Assembly (NCBI GenBank): GCA_017643215.1
Contig: JAEPNV010000007.1
Coordinates: 1 to 64,000, forward strand
Length of the DNA: 64,000 bases
Reading direction: 5' to 3'
Origin: Roseibium sp.
Lineage (GTDB): Bacteria; Pseudomonadota; Alphaproteobacteria; Rhizobiales; Stappiaceae
Every line of letters starts with the position of its first letter. The stretch's first letter is position 1. Below the pieces are notes generated by a model. That model was not told the DNA's origin. It worked only from the letters and a program-made list of their open reading frames with translations, and searched no databases. A program made the translations under genes and the position numbers. Below, piece after piece: positions 1-7,723 of this stretch.

Positions 1-500
1 TTTTGGCCGGTCAGGGTCATGGCGAGCGGCGCGTTTGCCACCGGGTCGTAGGCGACATGCAGCTTGACTGCAAGGTGGCCTTTGACCATGTCGGCCCAGC
101 CGCCGCTTAATGAGCAGACCTCGATGCGGGTCGCGTCGAGAATGCGCACGGCGTCCTTGATGTGGCGGCGGGTGCGCCGGCCGGCCCTTGCGGCCATATG
201 GGCGAACAGATCGGCGAACACCGCCGCCGGGCGGGTGCGGTTGGCATCGGCCAGCGTCGCGCGCGCCACACAGCGCCCGCCGGCGTGATAAAGCCGGGCC
301 GACTGGCTTGCCAGGCCGCCCTCGATCTCACGCAGGGAGACCGACCCGGAAAGCTGGCCGAACAACAGCGCCAGAAACCGGGTCTTTGTCGTCAGGCGCC
401 GCACGCGATGATCCGCCTTGTGGTCCTCCACAAGACGATCGAACGTATCCCAAGGAACATGCTTCAGAACTTGATGAAAAACGCTATTCTCGTGGCGCAT
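1..500 (-). CDS. IS4-family transposase, N-terminal part (cut by window edge)
   Basis: An open frame of 166 codons starts at an ATG at 500 and runs off the left edge. It starts MRHENSVFHQVLKHVPWDTF, continues through LASQSARLYHAGG and ATLADANRTRP, and reaches DATRIEV, where the Asp fits the first D of the IS4-type DDE triad. This matches the DUF4372 N-terminal domain plus the start of the DDE nuclease of IS4-family elements that move by cut and paste. The remaining catalytic residues lie outside the window, so it cannot be said whether the copy is intact. It is the only transposase gene seen here and it sits just downstream of the TRAP operon at 697-3545. Confidence 0.85.
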   Translation of the reverse strand, partial: MRHENSVFHQVLKHVPWDTFDRLVEDHKADHRVRRLTTKTRFLALLFGQLSGSVSLREIEGGLASQSARLYHAGGRCVARATLADANRTRPAAVFADLFAHMAARAGRRTRRHIKDAVRILDATRIEVCSLSGGWADMVKGHLAVKLHVAYDPVANAPLAMTLTGQ

Positions 501-572
501 GGTGCTGATGTCCTGTTCGTGTCTCAAACGCGGCCAAACGTATGAAACCGACTAGAATCAACATCATGCACC

Positions 573-597
573 CTGTCCAGAAAATTAAACCGGACAG
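573..597. repeat. short inverted repeat, possible IS end
   Basis: CTGTCC (573-578) and GGACAG (592-597) are separated by 13 A/T-rich bases, about 70 bp upstream of the transposase start. IS4-type elements end in terminal inverted repeats at about this distance, so this may be near the right end of the element. The other end is outside the window, so the assignment is speculative. Confidence 0.25.
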
Positions 598-652
598 CAG
601 TGGAACTCTGTCCGAGGATGACCTCGGAAAACCGGGGATTGTCATCAACCCC

Positions 653-675
653 AGGCGCGCCAGATTGGCGCGCCT
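653..675. terminator. perfect hairpin downstream of TRAP operon 1
   Basis: AGGCGCGCC (653-661) and GGCGCGCCT (667-675) form a 9-bp GC-rich stem with a 5-nt loop, 22 bp past the stop codon of the substrate-binding protein gene. No T-run follows on the minus strand, so it is not a textbook intrinsic terminator. It may protect or end the dct transcript. Confidence 0.4.
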
Positions 676-696
676 TGATCTTGTAAGGGCCGATGA

Positions 697-1695
697 TCAG
701 ATCGACTGGATCTTGTCGTATGTGCCCGCGCCGAAGATGTCGTCGGACAAGGCGCGGATCGCCGGCTCAAGTGTCTTTTGAGCCGCTGTGGCATCGAGCA
801 GAGGCGTGGAATCCTCGCCGTTGATCGAACGCCATTCCGCGAAGTTGTCGGCTTCGGCTTCCGCCGTTGCGCGGAAGAAATCCGACGGCTCCAGTTCCTG
901 GAAGGTTTCGGTGAGGATGTTCTGATACTCCTCGGACAAACCGTTCCAGGTGACGAGGTTGATCATCTGTTTGTCGAGACCGATACCCCAGTCGTTCTGG
1001 TAGCAGTGTTTGACCACCTCGAAGAACTTTTGAGTGATCATCAAGTTTCCAAGCGTGGCCATGCCGTCCACAACGCCTTGCTGCAAGGCACCGTAAAGTT
1101 CATTGAACGGAATGACGGTCGGTTTTGCACCCACCTGTTCCAGACCGGCGATCACGCCTTCAATCTGCGGCGCGCGGATTTTCAGCCCTTTCAGGTCGTC
1201 AAAGGTTTCCAGCCGCTTGTTGGTGAACAGCTTCCATGGCCCGGCGCGCGCGACGCTCAGGTACTTCAGGCTCGGATACCTTGCTTTGACGGCCGAACTG
1301 ATCTGATCGAACAGAAGTTCATTTGCGATCTTCTGTGCGTGGTTTGAATCGCGGGCGAAATACGGAGCGTAGAAAACGTCGAACTCCCGCAGGCCGGTGT
1401 AGGCACCGTTGTAAAGGTGAACGGTGCCGAGTGCGGTGCCGTCAAGAACGTCTTTGCCGCCGCCGATCGTCCCTGCCTTGATGTCAAAAAGCAGATCCCC
1501 ATTGGTACGCTCCGAGACAAGGTCCAGCCACTTTCTCGCAAAGCGGTTGGATGCGCTGTCTGCGTTTCCGGCGTTGCCGTAGATCAAAGTCTGAGCGGCC
1601 CATGCGGGAGACGCAAAGCCGGCAGCCGATGCCGCTGCAAAGCCAATCCCCCCAAGTATCTGGCCGAATTCGCGGCGGTTCATCTTGTGTGTCAT
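697..1695 (-). CDS. TRAP transporter substrate-binding protein (DctP family), Tat signal
   Basis: This 332-aa periplasmic receptor of a tripartite ATP-independent transporter binds its solute and hands it to the DctQM membrane pair encoded upstream. The N-terminus carries a twin-arginine motif (NRREFGQ, residues 6-12), a hydrophobic stretch and an AWA-AQ cleavage site, so export is probably by Tat, which is less usual for DctP proteins. The family hallmark segment DLKGLKIRAPQ contains the Arg that normally grips a substrate carboxylate. The start at 1695 follows GAGAGGAGT; a second ATG at 1683 would still keep the twin-Arg motif. It is the last gene of the dctQ-dctM-dctP operon. The substrate cannot be read from sequence. 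Confidence 0.88.
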   Translation of the reverse strand: MTHKMNRREFGQILGGIGFAAASAAGFASPAWAAQTLIYGNAGNADSASNRFARKWLDLVSERTNGDLLFDIKAGTIGGGKDVLDGTALGTVHLYNGAYTGLREFDVFYAPYFARDSNHAQKIANELLFDQISSAVKARYPSLKYLSVARAGPWKLFTNKRLETFDDLKGLKIRAPQIEGVIAGLEQVGAKPTVIPFNELYGALQQGVVDGMATLGNLMITQKFFEVVKHCYQNDWGIGLDKQMINLVTWNGLSEEYQNILTETFQELEPSDFFRATAEAEADNFAEWRSINGEDSTPLLDATAAQKTLEPAIRALSDDIFGAGTYDKIQSI

Positions 1696-1744
1696 CGGCG
1701 TACTCCTCTCTGTTGACTGTTTCTTGTGGCTAACGCCCTTGGTT

Positions 1745-3037
1745 TTATCTGAAGACCAGGGTCGGCAGATAAAGCGTAAGTGCCGGGAAGAACGTTATGA
1801 TGAGCAGAACCAGAACCAGGACGGCGAAGTATGGGACCGCTTCCTTGAAGATGGCGATCACCGATTGCCCGCCGATCGAGGATATCACGAACAGGTTCAA
1901 TCCGATCGGCGGCGTGATCATGCCGATCATCAGGTTCAGCACCATCATCACGCCAAGATGCACCTCGTCCACGCCGAGGCCGGTCATCAGCGGGAACAGC
2001 ACAGGGGCCAGAACCAGCATGATGGGCAGAATTTCCATGATCATGCCGAGGATCAGCAACATCATGTTGATCATCAGCAGAAGGGCCCAGATCTCCTGCG
2101 AGACCGCCAGCATTCCGTTGGTCAGGTGAACGCCGAGGTTTTCCTTGACCGCAAGCCAGGCAAAGATCTTGGAGGTCGCGACCGTCAACATGATGACGGA
2201 GGTGGCAAGCGCGGCGCTGGCAGCGCAATTGATGACCTGCGTGATGTTCAGATTGCGGTAAACGAAAAAGCCCAGGAACAGAACGTAGAAGACCGCGACG
2301 GCCGCCGATTCCGTGGGTGTTGCAATGCCGAAGATGATGGCGCCGACGATGATCAAGGGCGCGACCAGCGCGCTGGTGCCGCCGGCGAGCGCGCTCATCC
2401 GCTCGGATGCTGTCGCGCGTTCTTCGGTGGGATAGCCGCGGCTCTTGCAGATCCACCATGTGATGATGAACATCGCAACGAACATTAAAGTGCCGGGGAT
2501 CACGCCGCCCAGGAAAAGCTGCCCGACCGAGATGTTCACGATTGCCCCGAGAAGCACAAATGAGATCGAAGGCGGAACGATTGGGCCCACCGTTGCGGCA
2601 GAGGCGATCACGGCGCTCGAGAAAGCAGGCTTGAAGCCGCGTTTTTTCATTTCAGGCAGCAACACGGTGCCGGTAGCGGCCGCGTCGGCGAGCGCAGAAC
2701 CGGAGCAGCCGGACATGATGAAATTGGTCGTCACGCCGACATTGGCAAGACCGCCGTTCCTGTGTCCGACCATTGCCGCCGCCAGCGCCACGATGCGCCG
2801 GGTGACACCGGTGATGTTCATCAGTTCGCCCGCAAAGATGAACAGCGGAATAGCCAGGAGAACATAGGAGTTCACACCCGATGTCATCTGCTGGGCGAAA
2901 AGCACCATCGGTGTAGAGCTGTCCGTGAACTGTGAGAGCGTCAGATAGGCAAAGCCGGCAAGGCCGATGGCCCAGGCGATCTCCATGCCCATGATGGAAA
3001 AGAAGAAGAGAACCCCAATCAGCGTGATGAGCAGCAT
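1745..3037 (-). CDS. TRAP transporter large permease (DctM)
   Basis: A 430-aa, very hydrophobic protein of the normal length for DctM, which has about 12 membrane helices and carries out sodium-driven solute import. Family features include the early AIPLFIFAGELMNITG block near residue 60, then GCSGSALADAAATGTVLLPEMKKRGF and a second-half counterpart ILGMIMEILPIMLVLAPVLFP. It starts one base after the DctQ stop codon and is followed by DctP after 49 bp, so the three are surely one transcript. Confidence 0.93.
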   Translation of the reverse strand: MLLITLIGVLFFFSIMGMEIAWAIGLAGFAYLTLSQFTDSSTPMVLFAQQMTSGVNSYVLLAIPLFIFAGELMNITGVTRRIVALAAAMVGHRNGGLANVGVTTNFIMSGCSGSALADAAATGTVLLPEMKKRGFKPAFSSAVIASAATVGPIVPPSISFVLLGAIVNISVGQLFLGGVIPGTLMFVAMFIITWWICKSRGYPTEERATASERMSALAGGTSALVAPLIIVGAIIFGIATPTESAAVAVFYVLFLGFFVYRNLNITQVINCAASAALATSVIMLTVATSKIFAWLAVKENLGVHLTNGMLAVSQEIWALLLMINMMLLILGMIMEILPIMLVLAPVLFPLMTGLGVDEVHLGVMMVLNLMIGMITPPIGLNLFVISSIGGQSVIAIFKEAVPYFAVLVLVLLIITFFPALTLYLPTLVFR

Positions 3038-3038
3038 G

Positions 3039-3545
3039 TTATTGGATTCCCTTACGATTTTCTCGATAGGTCACGATGGTGTTGATCATGAGGCGGGACT
3101 GGTAAAGCAGCATCAGGATCGAGCCCACGGACACCGGCGCGTAGACCCACCAGTAGCTCCAGCCGGTCGTCAGCATCGTTCCGCCAGCCTGAAGCCTCAG
3201 AATTGGAATGTTGTACCAGATCAAGCCGCCCAGCATGATCAGCACCAGAATATGCATGAAGGTTTCGAAATAGACCCTGGGCCTCGGCGGCACCATGTCG
3301 ATGAAGTGGGTCACCCGGATATTCCGGCCACGTTTCGTGGCCACCGCGACGCCGATGAACACCATCCAGAGTGACAGGGCGCGCGGCGCCTCATCTGCCC
3401 ACAAAGGGGGTTCGTTGAAGGCGTATCGCATCACGACGGAGTAAAAAACAATCCCGGCGATGATCACCAGCAGCAATCCGGCCAGATAAAAAAGAGCGGT
3501 TTCGATCCACTTGTCCAGACGGCGAAGCCACCCAACAACCGTCAT
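3039..3545 (-). CDS. TRAP transporter small permease (DctQ)
   Basis: A 168-aa protein with four predicted membrane segments, the normal build of DctQ, which pairs with DctM. The NEPPLWADEAPRALSLWMVF stretch around residues 44-63 is the typical (P)xWxxExxR DctQ signature. The start at 3545 is preceded by GGGAGGCG. It is the first gene of the operon, downstream of a small palindrome at 3635-3647. Confidence 0.88.
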   Translation of the reverse strand: MTVVGWLRRLDKWIETALFYLAGLLLVIIAGIVFYSVVMRYAFNEPPLWADEAPRALSLWMVFIGVAVATKRGRNIRVTHFIDMVPPRPRVYFETFMHILVLIMLGGLIWYNIPILRLQAGGTMLTTGWSYWWVYAPVSVGSILMLLYQSRLMINTIVTYRENRKGIQ

Positions 3546-3634
3546 GATTTCGCCTCCCAGCTGAGCGCTGCAATGCGACGCCGCCGGGAAGTAAATTAGG
3601 GTGACGTCTTCAGGCTCATAATTGAGATATTGTT

Positions 3635-3647
3635 ATACTATTAGTAT
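3635..3647. promoter_or_regulatory. palindrome upstream of dctQ, possible GntR-type operator
   Basis: ATACT-ATT-AGTAT is a perfect 5-bp inverted repeat in an A/T-rich patch 90 bp upstream of the DctQ start. TRAP operons are often controlled by GntR or IclR regulators that bind short A/T-rich palindromes. No regulator gene is adjacent, so the regulator is unknown. Confidence 0.35.
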
Positions 3648-3869
3648 GTTTCATGCAAGTCATTTGGTGCTTGGAGAAACCTCCGAGCTTGGGGCATTGC
3701 AGTATGCCCACCTTCGGGCACAGGCTTCTTTCGTGGGCATGGTTCACTCTGGCAATCGCGGGTAGCGCGGGTTTGCCGCCCGCCAGCGCGAGACCAATCC
3801 GCTGAAACGCGTGCACGATTGGGATGAACCGCCAAACCGACGTGTTTTTTTGCGTCTTGCCCTTCAAAT

Positions 3870-3912
3870 GATAGTCCGGGTTTCGGGACCTCGAGCCCCT
3901 CCTCCGCCACCA
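3870..3912 (+). pseudogene. tRNA 3'-end-like remnant
   Basis: The segment ends CTCCGCC-A-CCA, which reads as a tRNA acceptor 3' strand, discriminator base and CCA, preceded by a T-arm-like CTCGAGC loop. The flanking T-stem is mispaired in at least two positions, and no matching GGCGGAG 5' acceptor strand lies within 150 bp upstream. It is not a functional tRNA. It could be an attachment-site remnant of an element that inserted in a tRNA gene. Confidence 0.3.
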
Positions 3913-4080
3913 ACCATGCGAGCGCTCATTCTTGTCACATGGTTTGCATTTCACACCGGAGAGACTGTTTGCACGGTTTCCGGTGCAACCGGCTTAAACG
4001 TGCCATTGGCTGGTGCTGGCCAACCGACCGGTACCGGCCCACTTTCCGCGGACCGGCAATTCGCAGGTTTCAACTGGCGA

Positions 4081-4890
4081 CTACTGCATGATCATGCCGC
4101 CATCGATCATGATGAGCTGGCCGGTCATGTAATCGGATTCATCAGAACACAGGAATGCCGCCGTGCCCTTCACGTCGTCGGGCGTCGAGAGCTTCTTCAT
4201 CAAGATCATGGTCTGGGCAAGATGGTCCATCGACTGGCCTTCTTTCTCGAACATGCCGATTTCGACAAGGTCCTTGTCAAGCTGCTCCCAGAGCTCTGTT
4301 TTTACCACGCCCGGCGCATAACCATTGACGGTGATCTTGTGCTGCCAGAGCGCCTTTGCGCCGCCGATGATCATGGCAAGCACGGCGTATTTTGAACAGC
4401 AATAAGGAACCACGTCCAAAAACGCGGTGCGCGAGACAATGGAGCCTACGGGAATGATTTTATAGGGATGATCATCCATCGGACCTTGTTTTATCATTTG
4501 CCGCGCGGCTTCCTGCATTCCTAAAAGGACGCCCTTGGCATTGATGTTCATGATCATGTCCCAGTTGTTTTCATCAATGTCCATGAACATGCGCGGCTTG
4601 TTTACACCGGCATTGAGGAGCGCGATGTTGATGGAACCAAATGACTCGACTGTCCGGGCAACCGCCGCCGCGTTGTCTTCGCGTTTCGTGACATCCATCT
4701 TCAGGGCCACCGCTTTGCCATGACCAGCTGTATTGATCCGCTCGGCCAAAGCCTCAACACCATCGAGATTGAGGTCGCCAATGCACACGTTCGCGCCCTG
4801 CAGAGCGAAGTATTCCGCGTTTGCCGCGCCCATTCCCTGAGCTGCACCAGTGATCAATATGTTCTTTCCGGCAAGTCGTTGCGTGTCCAT
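4081..4890 (-). CDS. SDR-family NAD-dependent dehydrogenase
   Basis: A 269-aa classical short-chain dehydrogenase. It has the TGAAQGMG nucleotide motif (14-21), Asp39 at the end of strand beta-2 (suggesting NAD over NADP), NAG (93-95), Ser150 and the Tyr163-Cys-Cys-Ser-Lys167 catalytic pair. Such enzymes interconvert polyol or sugar hydroxyls and ketones. The start at 4890 is chosen because GGGAGG lies 9 bases upstream; a longer reading frame to 5187 has no support. It is divergent from the sugar ABC operon at 5090 and shares its control region, so it probably oxidises or reduces the imported sugar or polyol. The exact substrate is unknown. Confidence 0.85.
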   Translation of the reverse strand: MDTQRLAGKNILITGAAQGMGAANAEYFALQGANVCIGDLNLDGVEALAERINTAGHGKAVALKMDVTKREDNAAAVARTVESFGSINIALLNAGVNKPRMFMDIDENNWDMIMNINAKGVLLGMQEAARQMIKQGPMDDHPYKIIPVGSIVSRTAFLDVVPYCCSKYAVLAMIIGGAKALWQHKITVNGYAPGVVKTELWEQLDKDLVEIGMFEKEGQSMDHLAQTMILMKKLSTPDDVKGTAAFLCSDESDYMTGQLIMIDGGMIMQ

Positions 4891-4967
4891 TGATGTCATC
4901 CTCCCAGAGCACGTCAAACCACATTCGCAGTGACCGTGCCGCGCGGGACCAGGGGTGCACATAAGAG

Positions 4968-5008
4968 TTTTGTCCATTTCAGACCAAAAACATCCAATGT
5001 GGACAAAA
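4968..5008. promoter_or_regulatory. operator region of the sugar ABC operon (includes 15-bp CATCCA-N3-TGGACA box)
   Basis: TTTTGTCCA (4968-4976) and TGGACAAAA (5000-5008) form a perfect 9-bp inverted repeat 23 bp apart. Inside it is the 15-bp box CATCCAATGTGGACA at 4991-5005. The same box pattern, CATCCA-N3-(T/C)GGACA, recurs at 9862-9876 and 20719-20733, each time upstream of a gene start. It lies between the divergent SDR and ABC genes. It is a likely binding site for the HTH-SBP regulator encoded at 9913. Confidence 0.6.
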
Positions 5009-5048
5009 TTTGCAAAGCGGACCGTTGTTCGATCTGAAACGGTGCTTG

Positions 5049-5067
5049 AGACGATTTGGGCTCGTCT
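5049..5067. promoter_or_regulatory. inverted repeat close to the SBP start
   Basis: AGACGA (5049-5054) and TCGTCT (5062-5067) flank 7 bases, 22 bp before the ATG at 5090. A further pair, ACCGTT (5021-5026) and AACGGT (5038-5043), lies just upstream. Either may be an extra operator or a leader hairpin. No match to a known regulator motif is claimed. Confidence 0.3.
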
Positions 5068-5089
5068 AAATTTTCTTTGGGAGGACGTA

Positions 5090-6112
5090 ATGACGGTATT
5101 GAAGAAAGCGCTCCGGTTTGCCGCCGCCGTCGGCATTTTGGGCGCCGCGACGACCGCCGCAACGGCACAGTCGATCGTGTCGTTCAACGGCCCGGCCGGT
5201 GAAGCCTATATCGGCCGCTTCATCAAGGGCATCAAGGACACGGCCGCGCTGAAGGGCTACGACATCAAGGTGTTCGAGAACCAGTTCAATCAGGCTGAAC
5301 AGGATCAGCAGGTTCAGCAGGTTCTGGCCGCCGGTGTCCTGCCCGATGTCTTCATCTGGTGGCCATCGGACGCGGTTGCCGGTCTCGGCTCGCTGCGCGC
5401 GCTGGCAAAAACCGGGATTCCGGTTCTCAAGATCAACCAACTGCCGAACGAACAGGACAAACAATACATCTTTGGCTACGCGGGCCCCGATGACCGCCTG
5501 CGTGCCCGCAACGCAGGCTACATGATGCGCGAGGCAGCAGCGGCCAAAAAGGCCGCCGGCGGCGAAGGCTTCAACGTTCTGGTCCTCAGCTATCCGCACA
5601 GCTATGGCGGTTATGGCTTGTCGATCAATGCGTTCAAGGAAGCGATCGCGGGCTCGGACCTCAACATCATCGGCGACGTTGATGAGGGGTTCGGTCAAGC
5701 CAACGGCTACAAGGGCGCGGCGAAGGCGATCGCGGCGCTGCGCGATGAGGGCATTCACTTTGTTTATGGCATGGACGATGCGATCCTCACCGGTGGGATC
5801 AAGGCCCTGGAAGAAGCTGGCTACAAGATGGGCGAAGACGTTGTTGCCGTGGGAACCGTCTGCAACGGCGACAAGCAGCTGATCGAGGAAGGCAAACAGT
5901 TCGGAACGACCCTGCAATCGCCGCTGCACGAAGGGCAGCTGGCCATTAAGATGGTCGAGGAGTATCTCGCGACCGGTGAGTTGGCGAATTACATCAACTT
6001 CACGCCGAACCCGGCGGTAACAGCGACCAACATGGAAACAGTTGCGCTGCGTGGCTACGATGGCAAGCTTTACGGCATCGACGAGCTGTGCTCGGGTGCC
6101 TGGGGCGGATAA
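5090..6112 (+). CDS. sugar ABC transporter periplasmic binding protein (RbsB/Peripla_BP_4 type)
   Basis: A 340-aa secreted binding protein. A Sec signal peptide (MTVLKKALRF..., ATAQS cleavage near residue 25) is followed by a two-lobed type I periplasmic-binding fold. Family landmarks are the QAEQDQQVQQVLAAGVLPDV helix-strand, where substrate-site loops begin, and GDVDEGFGQANGYKGAAKAI. The start at 5090 follows TGGGAGGACGTA; an upstream in-frame extension to 4955 runs through the operator region and is rejected. It is the first gene of an SBP-ATPase-permease-permease operon for a monosaccharide or polyol. Confidence 0.9.
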   Translation: MTVLKKALRFAAAVGILGAATTAATAQSIVSFNGPAGEAYIGRFIKGIKDTAALKGYDIKVFENQFNQAEQDQQVQQVLAAGVLPDVFIWWPSDAVAGLGSLRALAKTGIPVLKINQLPNEQDKQYIFGYAGPDDRLRARNAGYMMREAAAAKKAAGGEGFNVLVLSYPHSYGGYGLSINAFKEAIAGSDLNIIGDVDEGFGQANGYKGAAKAIAALRDEGIHFVYGMDDAILTGGIKALEEAGYKMGEDVVAVGTVCNGDKQLIEEGKQFGTTLQSPLHEGQLAIKMVEEYLATGELANYINFTPNPAVTATNMETVALRGYDGKLYGIDELCSGAWGG

Positions 6113-6124
6113 GCCAAGTTCGCG

Positions 6125-6151
6125 AATGGCGCCCCGTCAAGGGGCGCCATT
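6125..6151. promoter_or_regulatory. intercistronic hairpin after the binding-protein gene
   Basis: AATGGCGCCCC (6125-6135) and GGGGCGCCATT (6141-6151) form a perfect 11-bp stem with loop GTCAA, 12 bp past the SBP stop. No T-run follows. Such hairpins typically slow 3' decay or partly end transcription, which keeps the binding protein more abundant than the membrane parts. Confidence 0.65.
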
Positions 6152-6193
6152 ATCCTATAAGACACAATTGTATAACTGGGTCTGAGAGGGGCC

Positions 6194-7723
6194 ATGGCGG
6201 ATCAACCGCTTCTTCGGCTTACAAACATCAGCCGGCACTACGGCGCGATCCAGGCGCTTAAAAACGCAACGTTCGAAATCGGCAGAGGCGAAGTCATGGG
6301 ACTGGTCGGCGAAAACGGCGCCGGAAAGTCCACAATGGTCAAGATCATCGGCGGTTTTGATACCGGCTACTCTGGCGAATACTTCTACGACGGCGAGATC
6401 CGGCGTTTCGGCGGACCGACCGCCGCCGAACATGCCGGGATTGCGATCGCCCAGCAGGAACTCAGCCTCATTCCGACGATGAGCGTGGCGGAGAATATCT
6501 TCCTGGCCGGCGATGGTGTCCCGCGGATCGCGTCGAAAGGTCATCTCGCGCGCAAGGCAGGCCCTTTCCTGGACGAAGTCGGACTTGGACACATCAATCC
6601 GCTGCGCACCACAAACCGCCTTTCGGTCGGCGAGCAGCACCTGGTCGAGGTCGCGCGTCTGATCGCCCACAACCCGCAGGTGCTCATCCTCGATGAACCC
6701 ACAGCGGCGCTTGGGGAAACGGATTCAATCCGCATCCTGGAGATGGTCAAACGGCTGAAGGAGCGCGGCAAATCCGTCATCTATGTCAGTCACCGCATGG
6801 ATGAAATCTTCAAGATCTGCGACCGGATCACGGTCCTGCGGGATGGTGAAAGCCAGTCACCGCGCGCGGCCGCCGACATGGATGTGAACAGTCTGGTAGA
6901 GCTCATGCTCGGTTTTGAGCTGGGTGACATGTATCCAAGGCGCACGCCCATCGCCCGCGCAGAACCGGTGCTAAAGGTCCGGGACCTTTGGCCGGACGGG
7001 ATCCTCGAACCGGTCAGCTTCGATCTTTATCCTGGAGAAATTCTCGGTCTTGCCGGTCAGCTTGGTTCCGGCACCTCGGAAATCCTGGGCGCCATGGCCG
7101 GAGCTACCAAATCGCGCGGCGGCAAGCTGCATTATAGGGGGGAGGAGTTTCTGCCGACCCGGCCTAAGGACGCGATCCGGCGCGGCATTGCCTATTGCTC
7201 GGAAGACCGGAAACGGGACGGATTGTTCCTCGGCCGGCCGATCATGGAAAACATGTCGGCGCCGGCGCTCGAGACGATATCGAGAAATGGCATTCTCAAC
7301 GGCGCTAGGGAACGGGCGTCAACAGCAAAGAACGCGGTCAAATTCACGATTGACCCCAAGCGCTTGCCGCAAGAGGCGGGCGTTCTGTCCGGTGGCAATC
7401 AGCAGAAGGTTGCGCTGGGAAAATGGCTTTCGATTTCACCGGGGGTCATCCTGGTCAACGAACCGACCCGCGGCGTTGATGTCGGCGCCCGGGCGGAGAT
7501 TTACCAGATCCTCCGCGGCCTGGCGGATCAGGGAGAAGCGATCGTCGTCGCGTCGACCGACATTCAGGAAATCACCAACCTGCCCGACCGGATCATCAGC
7601 TTCTACAGGGGCGTTCAGATCGGCGAACTTCATCTGGCCGACATGACCTCGGCGAGCATTCTCGAACAAATCACCGATCCCTTTCATGAAGCCGGTATCG
7701 CCGTATCGGAGAAAGCATTATGA
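6194..7723 (+). CDS. sugar ABC transporter ATPase, duplicated (RbsA/MglA/XylG type)
   Basis: A 509-aa protein with two ABC domains in tandem, the normal form in ribose-type importers. The first half has a full Walker A (GENGAGKST, about residues 43-51), a signature-like LSVGEQHLVE and Walker B LILDEPTAAL. The second half has a degenerate P-loop (GQLGSGTSE) but a clear LSGGNQQK signature and ILVNEPTRGVDVGA. This asymmetry is usual for the family. It overlaps the next permease by 4 bp (ATGA), indicating translational coupling. Confidence 0.93.
   Translation: MADQPLLRLTNISRHYGAIQALKNATFEIGRGEVMGLVGENGAGKSTMVKIIGGFDTGYSGEYFYDGEIRRFGGPTAAEHAGIAIAQQELSLIPTMSVAENIFLAGDGVPRIASKGHLARKAGPFLDEVGLGHINPLRTTNRLSVGEQHLVEVARLIAHNPQVLILDEPTAALGETDSIRILEMVKRLKERGKSVIYVSHRMDEIFKICDRITVLRDGESQSPRAAADMDVNSLVELMLGFELGDMYPRRTPIARAEPVLKVRDLWPDGILEPVSFDLYPGEILGLAGQLGSGTSEILGAMAGATKSRGGKLHYRGEEFLPTRPKDAIRRGIAYCSEDRKRDGLFLGRPIMENMSAPALETISRNGILNGARERASTAKNAVKFTIDPKRLPQEAGVLSGGNQQKVALGKWLSISPGVILVNEPTRGVDVGARAEIYQILRGLADQGEAIVVASTDIQEITNLPDRIISFYRGVQIGELHLADMTSASILEQITDPFHEAGIAVSEKAL

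Larger units (their letters stand above)
3546..4080. other. non-coding stretch between TRAP operon 1 and the SDR gene
   Basis: This 535-bp region has no credible gene. Short open frames on both strands lack family features and ribosome-binding sites. It holds the likely promoter of the TRAP operon (minus strand), the ATACT-ATT-AGTAT palindrome, and a sequence resembling the 3' half of a tRNA near 3870-3912. The 3' side (3950-4080) ends at the stop codon of the SDR gene. The region could be the scar of an old insertion. Confidence 0.6.

Noticed and set aside
1685..2488. 267-codon plus-strand frame rich in His, Asp and Gln
   Set aside because: It is the antisense reading of dctM; the composition is what hydrophobic helices give on the opposite strand, and there is no family match or start signal.
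3616..3954. 112-aa hypothetical protein on the minus strand
   Set aside because: Its GSRSRNPD/GLEVPKPG-like text is the known artefact of translating a tRNA 3' end in reverse; no ribosome-binding site or conserved family.
4891..5187. N-terminal extension of the SDR gene
   Set aside because: It crosses the operator and promoter region and the start of the divergent ABC operon; ATG 4890 has a good ribosome-binding site and starts the normal SDR fold.
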